Source: Bacteroidales bacterium (lineage in GTDB: Bacteria > Bacteroidota > Bacteroidia > Bacteroidales > Tenuifilaceae). From it: DNA of 64,000 nt. Shown here one piece after another: positions 44,016 to 54,200 of this stretch. The position numbers were made by a program, and so were the translations under genes. The notes below the pieces were generated by a model. The model was not told the DNA's origin, ran no database searches, and was given only the letters and a program-made list of their open reading frames with translations. Position 1 is the first letter of the stretch. Each line of letters opens with the position of its first letter. The DNA is taken from the NCBI GenBank assembly GCA_013141385.1, contig JABFRB010000010.1:80552-144551 (forward strand), written 5' to 3'.

Positions 44016-44627
44016 CTAACGCCCAAGTAATCCTGAATCCAGATATTGCTTTAAAAGCCTAGATATATATTTACCCACAATATCAAATTCGAGGTTTACA
44101 ACTGTACCAACCTTAAATTCATGGAAATTGGTGTGCTCATAGGTGTATGGAATAATTGCAACCTGAAATGAGCCTTCCTGAGAATTTACTACGGTTAAGC
44201 TAACGCCATTCACAGATACAGAACCTTTCTCAACAGTGATATTGCCTATCTTAGAATCATATTTAAATGTGTAATACCAGCTGCCATCGGCCTCTTTAAC
44301 CTCGCTACATGTTGCGGTTTGATCAACATGTCCCTGAACTAAATGTCCATCGAGTAAACTGTCAATCTTCATGCTGCGCTCAAGGTTTACTTTATCGCCT
44401 ACCTTAAGAAGACCTAAGTTTGATTTCTCAAGCGTTTCCTTGATTGCGGTTACTGTATATGTATTTCCCTCTATTTTCACAACAGTTAAGCACACACCAT
44501 TATGGGATACGCTTTGATCTATCTTTAGATTCTCCGCAAATGAACATGTAAGTGTGACGTGTAGGTTCTCTTTATCTTTTACGATTGCAACCACTTTGGC
44601 GGGTTCTTCAACTATTCCTGAAAACAT
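44016..44627 (-). CDS. ribE: Riboflavin synthase alpha subunit
   Basis: This 203-residue enzyme dismutates two 6,7-dimethyl-8-ribityllumazines to riboflavin. It starts with the signature FSGIVEEPAKV and shows the two lumazine-binding repeats: SVSHNGVCLTVVKIEGNTYTV with KVNLERSMKI and GHLVQGHVDQTA in the first, and KGSVSVNGVSLTVVNSQEGSFQVAIIPYTYEHTNF with VVNLEFDIVGKYISRLL in the second. Length is normal. No FMN riboswitch is visible in the 600-bp upstream gap. Confidence 0.96.
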   Translation of the reverse strand: MFSGIVEEPAKVVAIVKDKENLHVTLTCSFAENLKIDQSVSHNGVCLTVVKIEGNTYTVTAIKETLEKSNLGLLKVGDKVNLERSMKIDSLLDGHLVQGHVDQTATCSEVKEADGSWYYTFKYDSKIGNITVEKGSVSVNGVSLTVVNSQEGSFQVAIIPYTYEHTNFHEFKVGTVVNLEFDIVGKYISRLLKQYLDSGLLGR

Positions 44628-44653
44628 ATTAATTAATTTAAAGTTAGGTTGCC

Positions 44654-44687
44654 AAAGTTACAAAAACGATTGTAACTATTCTGCAAC
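44654..44687 (-). promoter_or_regulatory. Candidate promoter of riboflavin synthase
   Basis: On the minus strand a perfect -7 element TAACTTTG (44661-44654) lies 27 bp before the start codon. TTG (44687-44685) is the nearest -33 candidate, with a slightly long spacer of 23 bp. Confidence 0.45.
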
Positions 44688-44697
44688 AAAAAAATAT

Positions 44698-44863
44698 CTC
44701 ACGCAAAGTCGCTAAGCCGCAGAGAAAGTTAAATAGATAAGAAACCCTATTAAAATCAGTTGAAATACTGCGATTTGATTATACCAAATAGAATCTACAG
44801 TTTGTGCGCAAAGGGAAAAACTTTTAGTTTTTTCTTCTTCGCGAACTTGGCGACTTTGCGAGA
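44698..44863. repeat. Inverted-repeat intergenic element with CGCAAAG-type arms
   Basis: The arms at 44698-44729 and 44834-44863 are inverted copies; GCAAAGTCGC (44704-44713) and GCGACTTTGC (44850-44859) match exactly. About 105 bp lie between. The outward arm reads TCTCGCAAAG on the minus strand, as in the repeat at 27775-27840. No gene is seen in 44628-45244; the rest of the gap is AT-rich. Confidence 0.6.
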
Positions 44864-45244
44864 ATAGCTTGGGTGGTTGACGTTTATTTTACATTCAAAA
44901 GAAATATCTATTAAATTATGTGAGTGATTAGTTAACAATATTGTTAATTATGAATAATTTGATCAAATATTTGGATTAATTTTATGGCATGAAAATGTTT
45001 TTTGAGTTTATAATTATCCTCTTTGACTATTAATACTACAAAATTGTCCAGAAATGGACTTTAGGAGTATTTATCATTACTACAATTATTTTATTTTTCT
45101 AATTATCACGCCTTTATTATTATTGGTTTGGTTGTTGTTTGTCTTTACTTTTATTGATATTCTATTGTCCGAAATTGGTTTATAATAGTTAAAGTGAAAT
45201 TATACGTAGCTATTTTAGTATAAGGTGTGAAAAAAGAAATAAAT

Positions 45245-48200
45245 ATGTGCAATTTCAATACTTTTACGCAGTTACATCGAAAAAAATTTAAAAATAGGAT
45301 ATCACACCATTCGTGTAAGTTAAAAAACCTACAAGAAATACCTGAACCCCTCAAACGACTAGGACTATCATTATTTTTAATGGTGGTTTTTGTCTTTAAT
45401 AGCTATGGGCAAGCAACAAGAACATGGGACGGAGATGCTGGCAATGGAAGATGGAATACTGCTACAAATTGGTCAAGTAATATCGCTCCAGTAAATGGCG
45501 ACAATGTTATTATTCCTGTAGCTTTTATTAACCAAACAATTAGCCGAGTTCCAAATATTTCCTTAAACTCTCTTACAGTACAAGGTACTGGTATTCGTTT
45601 TACCGCCAACGGAACGGCTCAATCAATTACTATCAATAATACAAATGCAACATCGGCATTAACCATATCAGGCTCAGCAACCTTTGGCGATGGAACTGTT
45701 GGAAATGCGGTTAATTTAAATCTATCGGCAATAAATACAGCAACAAGCATAACTGGCACTCTTTCAAATTCTGCGAATAATACAATCACTCTCGCTTCTG
45801 GTCAAACACTAACCATTGCAGGTGGAGGAACTTTTAATGCCAATGTTGGTACAGTTACAATTAATGGGATTGTAACAAATTCAGGAATTGTAACTGGTGG
45901 TTCGTTAACCTTTACCTCAACCGGGGTATATAATCATAATCAAAATAGTGGCACTATTCCAACCTCAACTTGGAGTGCTAGTTCCAACTGTACCATTGGT
46001 GCGGGTTTTACAGGTACAACCCCTGTGGGTTTAAATCAATCCTTTAGCAATTTTACAATGAATGCTAATGGACAAACACTTACTTTGGGTTCAAACCTAA
46101 GCATTGGCAACGATTTAACAATTTCGCAGGGAACCATTGCCGGTGCGGCAAATACAATTAATCTTACAAGAAATTTAGGTGGTGCTGGAAATTTATCGTT
46201 TACAACAGGAACACTTAATATTGGTGGTAATAATAATCAGACTGGTACATTCAATTGTGGCACAAGTACTGTAAACTATAATGGAACAGCTCAACAAATT
46301 CGGGGAGTTCCGTATTATAATCTCACAACATCTGGCAGTGGAACAAAAACACTTTTAGGAGCAACAACTATAAATAATAACCTTTCTATTTCTGGCACTA
46401 CTACTTTAGCATCAGATATTTATCAGATTACGGGAAATGCCACTGGTTTGTTTACAATGACTTTGGGGACAGTTTTAACCCTTGGAAATACTGGTAATGC
46501 AACGAATGTGCTATTCCCTACCAATTATACATCGGGAAATATAACTCTTGATCCTACTAGTACAATTTTCTACCAAACCATGGGCGCACAGACGATCTCA
46601 ATTGTACCTACTTATGAAAGGTTAACCATAGATGGTGGAAGTACTAAAACTGTTGCAGGTAACATTCGCATTAACAGCATTCTAAACTTAACTAACGGGA
46701 GGCTTGCGCTAAACAGTAATGAACTAACTTTATCTAGCAATGCAAGTGTAGTTGGATTGGTTGGCTCCTTCAATATGATTGACGTTGGAACTGGCAGCAT
46801 AATTAAGGAGGGAAATACCAATTCCGATTTTGTACTCACATACCCAGTAGGCATTGGATCTGCGTATACATCTATGCAGATAGCCAGTCTTTCGGCAACA
46901 TCCATTGCTCCATTATCGAGTATTAAACTGCAATGCAGTTCAACTCCTGCATCGGGAGTTCCCGGAAACCATCCGCTAAATCGTCAATGGGTAACCTCAA
47001 CCACCGGTATTACAGGATCATTAATAGCCGATATTCGGTTTACTTATGATGCTGGGGATATTCCTGCTGGTGGTAATGCGAGTCTCTGCGAAATTGCTTA
47101 TAAACCAACAGCTGGAGTCTGGGGCGTTCCAATTGGTGCAAGCGCTGCGGGCAATAACCCTCTTAAAGCATCATCTACTTCAACTTTAGATGCAACATGG
47201 ACTGGCACTGAGCCTATCAAAAGAGTATTCTACTCATTAAAAACAGGTAGTTGGGACGATCCAACAACATGGACACTCGATCCTTCCGGAACACAGCCGC
47301 TAAATCCCAATAATGTAACACCTACAACATCCACTTCGTCTGCTTTTGATGAGGTGGTAATCCTTTCAGGGAGAACAGTTACCGTATCTACATATACAAA
47401 GGTGAATAGTAAACTAACTGTTATTGGAACACTTGATTTTGGAACAACAATAGGACATTCGTTTACTTCCATTAATGGTACTGGTCGTATACGTCTTGCC
47501 GGGGATAACTTTCCAATAGGAGATGCTACCAATTTCGTTACAGCTGGGTTGGGTGAAGGAACGGTAGAATACTATGGAACATCTTGTAACTTGAATTCTG
47601 CTCGCACTTTCTTTAACCTGGAAATCAACCTAACAGCAGCAAATACGCTAACATTATTAAGTGATTACTCAATCAATGGTTACTTAAAAATATTCAATGG
47701 AATTTTAAGTATTAACGATAATACTTCAACTACTCCACTTAACATAACCGTAAAGGGAAATATCACCGTTTCAGCAACAGGTAAAATTGCAACTGGTACG
47801 GCCAATGCTCGCCATCAGCTGAATATGTATGGCGACTTTACCAATAGCGGTGATGTAAGGTTTACCAATCGTGCTGTTGCCGATTATGCAACTGAGGCCA
47901 CTGATGGTATTGTTGATGCCAATTTCCTTAGCCCCGATAACGACCAAAGTATAATGTGCAGGGGTATTACAAATTTCTATAGAATTGAGGTAGACAAAGG
48001 AGTTGATTATACTTATACATTAAATATTGATGCTACTGCTCCAGCCAATTTTAATCTATTTGGATTTGCCAACGAAAACCATACCCCTGCTACGGCACAA
48101 TTAGTAAACAATAATAATGCTCTAGGTTTAATAAGAGGCTCTGTAAGAATAGGAAATAGCGTTGTAATACCAACACTTTCTACTGCAAATATTTACAGCA

Positions 48201-51200
48201 TTTCTGCAGGAGCGCAACTATGGATGGATCGTGGAACTGCGCAAAAGAATAGTGGACAAACCATTGCTTTATATGGCAAGATTAAAATTACCAACGGAAC
48301 CCTTGAGGCTAAAACAATCAGCGGGATAACATTTCGAAACAACGGTATTCTAAGTGTTGAAGGGGGAACTGTTAATACCAATCAAATTAGAACTTCGGAT
48401 GTAGGGGTTGCCAACTATGGCGGCTATGTTCAAACAGCGGGAACGGTAAATGTTCTAGGAGGAACAACAAATACAGATTATTACGTTTTTTCTTTGCCCT
48501 ACCCCAACTGTGTATTCAACATGAGTGGTGGTACTCTTAATGTAAACACCTCAACAGGGAATAGCGGTATTCTCATTAATTCCGATCCTGATAATATAAA
48601 AGTTACGGGTGGTACAGTGATTGCAGAAACAAAATCAACCGATGATTTTTTAATTACATCAACTGCCCCTTTCTGGAATCTTTCGTTTAAAAACTCAACG
48701 GCTGTTGCCCGACAGTTCTCATTGGGAGCAGCAACAAATATTGCTCCCGATAATGTAAACGTAGCCGCTCAACCACTAAAAGTGCTAAACGATTTTAGGT
48801 TGTGGGGAAAAGAATCTGGTGGTGCAACATATCCCGCTATCACCTTTAATTCAGGAACAAATGATGTATATATTGGAGGTGCTTTTTATATTGAAAATGG
48901 GGCGCTGTATGTACCCATAAGCGGAGGAACAGCACCATACGATGCAATTGCCAATCAGCCAACATCACGCAACACAACCTATTTCAACAAAACAAACGGA
49001 ACGGGTGCAGTTGAAGAGTTTTATCAGGGTAATACTACTAACCCGCTTGAACTTGGAAATATTGTCGTAGACAGAACCAACGGTTACGAAGTAAAACTAA
49101 CCTCTGGGGCAACCAGAACCAATGAGTCGGTTGGTTTAGATATAAACGGCAATGCTTCTGTGCTATCTGGGACATTAAATCAAAACCTCTTCACTATTCG
49201 TACATGGGGCGCCATAACAAATAATGACCACATGGGTACTTGGTTTCCGGGTGTAACCCCCAGTAGAGCCCAAATTCAAATGGTTGAAAACCCTGCGTTA
49301 ACACTCACAACCACAACCAATGCCGTTTTTGGTAACGTTCAGATAAATGTAACTCCCCCATCAAAAATAACCCTTACCAGTGATGTTTACATCGAGCGTA
49401 TGGAGTATGTAAAAGGGCTTATCTACCTTAAGAGCTATAACCTTAAGGTTGATAATTTATGGAATATGGAAATGGGTATTTTCGAGAACAGTGCAACTAA
49501 TAGTTATCTAAAAGTGGCAGATAGTGGCTACTCTGGCAGTTCTATGATTTTTACCGATGGAAAAGCAAGCGATGGTGGTTTAACTCTTAAAGTAACAGCA
49601 GATTCACAAACAGAGAATCAGCCCAATATTCTTAATAATTTTGGCCCAATAACCTATCCTCTTGGCTTTACGGCTGATGGGGGTACAACGCTATACTTCC
49701 GTCCTGCACAGATGGTGGTAAAGAACTTTGCCGATGATGGGTATGTTACAATTCGAACTGCAATGGGACCACTGCTCACTCTAAACGCCGCAGGAGGTGA
49801 GGTTCTTCAACAATACTGGCGAGTATCATCATCTTATTTCACCACTGCTCCTACTGTTGCTTTTCGTTTCTACTATAGAAACAGAACGGGTGGTGGATTA
49901 ATGGATCTTGTTGCCGCAAACTCGGTTAATGAAGTTAATTACGTTCCCGGAAAAGTACAGGATAGTAATCCATACACAAGATTATACGAGGCTTTAACCG
50001 ATAACGATATTATCAAAAACGTTGGGGCAACAAATACACGTGTAATTACTTTCAATGGAAATAGCACCAATGGATTGTTTACTCCATCCTCAAACGGCTT
50101 TTCTTTGGACGATTACAACTTTACAGCTGGGGCTGCCGCATGTTTCGCAGGTTCGCCAATTCACTACTACACAAACGCAAGCTATCAGATCTGGAATAAC
50201 GCTGCCACATGGGATGTAGGCTTTATTGGTAGCGGAGTTCATGCTGTTCCAACAACTGGAAGTATTGTACACATCTATAACGGTAGAGCAACTGTTGATA
50301 ACCCGCCACCACGAGCAGGTAGGATAACTGTTGATGCTACAGGTATTCCGAATCCACCAGCGGAAATTATTTTTGAATTACCAAACCTGCCTATTGCGCA
50401 ATCGAACTCCGAAAATGTTCCACGATTGCAGTTTTACAATAGTGTTAACGCAACTTTGGGGTTTGTAAAGGGAGTTGGAATGATCTCTTTCGGTGCAAAT
50501 AACATAAATTTAACAGGTGATTTTGGTGATTTTGGGACAAATCCATATTCTTACTATCTCTTCTTTAACAATGGCACAGCACCCGCTCAGCTAACAAATA
50601 TTCCAACGCCTATTCCAAATATGATGATTGAGTACTCCACCGACATCAACCAAAATATTACAATCAATTCGGATCTGATTGTTCAAGGGAATGCAACAGT
50701 GCATCCATTAAGAGATGTTTATATAAAACGAGATTTGGTTTTAGGTTTTTGGCTGGGAGCAACATTTCAGTTCCCCGCAACAGGTAGTGCCGTTAAAGTT
50801 ACCGTTGATAGAGATGTTGATTTTACACGAATCCCTATTCCAGGATCTGTAGGTAATAGAAATCTAAATGTAGCCGCTGCTGCTGGTATCCTTGAGCACA
50901 CTTTTGTTATTAAAAGAAATATAATTCAAGGTTCCGATAATAACTGGGGAATAGATCTTTACGGAGCGGCCAATAGATCCAAGGCAATTTTAGAGATGCA
51001 GGGTACCGAAAATGGAACATATTCTAGAACCTCAACAACAGTTCCAAACCTGTATCGTATAGTAATGAACAAGGGTACAAATCAAACCCCCTCTTTTTCC
51101 TTCGATGATAGTTTTATACTAAACGGGTCAACAAACACCGCAACCAAAGCTATCACAATGAAGAGTGGTACGCTTATTTTAAACGATCCGGCAATTAATA

Positions 51201-54200
51201 TCAACCTAACCACAGGAGGTAATTATTTTGAAATACCCGCCGCATCCTGTCTCGATATTAAACAGGGAATAACTCATGCCAACGGTACTTCGGGTATTAG
51301 CCTTGATGGTAAACTTAGCCTAAGCGGTGGAACGCTTGATATGAGCGGTGGCGATAATCCAATTGAGTATTCGGCATCGGGAATGGCAACAATCTCGGTT
51401 ACAAGTGGAACATTAACCGTTGGGGGACAAGTTCGCCGAACACCTTCATCGGATGTGGGTATTCTTACCTATTCACAAACCAACGGAACTGTTGTTATTG
51501 GTAACGATGCCGCACCAATAGGAAATAGGGGTGTGTTCGAAATACTAAATGCTGGAAGCTCTTTCTCAATTACTGGGGGAGATTTATTTATTGCACGTGC
51601 TCAAACAAGCCCAACCATCTCAGCATTCTATTTCGACCCTGCATTCTATAATATAGGTCTTGCAGCCAATATAAACATAGGACATACATCAACACCTGCT
51701 TCTCAAACAATAGGGATATATGCAGGAAAACCGCTCCCTAAACTTAGAATAAACAACTCTAGTACAAGAAATCCAATAGCAAGACTCGACGTGGTGTCAG
51801 CCACTATTACAAGTTTACTTCAAATTGATGCTGGGGCAACTTTTAACGCTAATGGTTTAGATCTCGAACTTCAAGGCGATATGACGGCTAGCGGAACATT
51901 CATCCCCAATGGAAACACTACCTTCTTAAGCGGAAGTAGTTCACAAACCATCACAGGAAATGGAACTTCGCTTAATTTCTACAATTTCGATAAATTAACT
52001 TCTAACAACGTAATATTAACCGCTGGCAACACACCGTTGTTGGTAACCAACAGCTTCTCGCTTTGTGGCGGAACTTTTACAGATAATGGAAATACTGTAA
52101 CCGTAAAAGGGGATGTATATAATGATGCAACGCATATAAACAATGGAGTTGGAGATGGGATAACTCTAAAAGGAGATAATTCTCAAATTCTTTCAGGTAA
52201 TGGAGTTTTTGGAAAACTGACTATCAATAACTCCAATGGAGTGACAATTCCTATTGGAAATCAACTATCCATCACTCGATCGTTAAAAATGCAAGCAGGC
52301 GTTTTAAATATTGGTAAAAATCTACTCGACATAGGTGTAAATGCTGTTATTGAGGAGTCGTCACCATTCTCAAATACAAACATGATTGAAACCAATATCT
52401 CTTTTACCGATAATGGTTTGCGTAAAACATTTCCTGCGGGAGTATCACCTGTATTCATTTTTCCTGTTGGATCAAACGATAAATATACACCTGTAACACT
52501 AACAATTTCAGCCAACGGGAATAGTACAGGTAGCATTGCCGTGAAACCTGCCAACGAAATTCATCCCAGTATTCTTGAGGATGCAGAGTTAGGCACACAA
52601 ATTATTGATAAAAACAATGCTCTTCAATATTACTGGACTCTAAAGGCAAACGGAATTTCGGGGTTCACGGCTTCTGCTAAAATGAGGTATATAGATATTG
52701 ATGCTGTTGTTGGTCCAGAGTACACTATTGCTGATTATCATACGGCGAGTCTTCTTGCTAATGGACTAGGTAACTGGCTGAAATTTCCAAAGGCTGATTT
52801 TGATGAAACAAATAAAGATCTGATATTCAATTTCAATCTCAAAAATGACGCTGGAATAAGCGGCGACTATACAGCCGGAGCAGGTGATGCAAGCCTTGAT
52901 GGGGCTATTCCTGATTTAGTAACCAGCTACGAAACTAATTCCAATGGCGATTGGGCAACGGGTACAATTTGGACTCCAAATGTTGCAGGTGGTCCTCGTG
53001 GTGCAATCACAAAAATTAACATCCCCCATACCGTTGATGTAACCTCAAACTATGTTGCTGGTTACCTAACAGAAGTATTCGGTACTCTTAAACTCTACTC
53101 AACTTACGGTCATCGTTTGGGTATTCTCAACGGGAATGGTACGATATACCTTGAGGCAGGAGATATTCCCGCTGCTGTATACGATGATTTCTTTTCATCC
53201 GCAGGGGGAACCCTTGAATTTAGCGGGACAACAAACTACGAATTTCTTGGAAATATTACTGTGGTAAACCATCTGAGATTTACGGGAATAGGTGATAGAA
53301 AATTTCCGAATAACAACCTTCTCCTAAACGGAGATCTTAATATAACAGGTGATGCAGGTCTTAACCTCATAAACTACTACAACCGTAAAACAAGCATTAA
53401 GGGGAATCTAACCCGAACATCAGGATCGTATGATGCAGGTAGTGGTGCAAATGCAACTCTCGCATTTGTTGGAACTCTTCCTCAAACCATTACTGGATCA
53501 TTTTCGAATAGTAATGCTTTAAATAATCTTGAGATAAACAATGCCAACGATGTTACTATTATTAACGATGTTGAGATTGATAGGGAGCTAAGACTCACTA
53601 ACGGTCTAGTAAGTATAAACCCCTCAAGTTTATTCAGAATTAACTATGGAGCAATAGTTACTCCATCAGCAGGTTCTGCATTATCTTTTGTAAATGGGGT
53701 GCTTACAAAGGAGATGATGAATGGCAACAGCTTTACTTTCCCAATTGGCAACTGGGATGATACAAAAGCACATGGTCCAATTACGCTAAAATCTGTATCT
53801 GGTCCTTCTGGTATAAATGATTGGAAGGCATCTTACTTTTTTGCAAACGCAACATTAGCAGGATATAATACAGATAATTTTGATAGCCCCATATCTACAG
53901 TAAGTCATTCGGAGTATTGGAAGATAGAAGCACCAACAGGAGGCGCCTCTATCATAAGTATAATCCTTGATGGCTCTAGTGATGTAGCAAGTTCTTTGTT
54001 AGATTTATCGAATCTTAGGGTTGTAGGATGGAATGCATCATCATCTAAATGGGAGGTTGTGGGAACTAGTGCAACAGTAACTGGAACAGCAACTTCTGGT
54101 ACGGTATCAACTACTACATTCATAAATTATGGTAGTTACACCTACTTCACACTAGCATCCGTAACACCTGTTGCTGCAAGTACAGCAACGATAACTAGTC

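Noticed and set aside
44628..45226. Possible FMN riboswitch before riboflavin synthase.
   Set aside because: The predicted leader is only about 25 bases, and the conserved riboswitch blocks are not visible.
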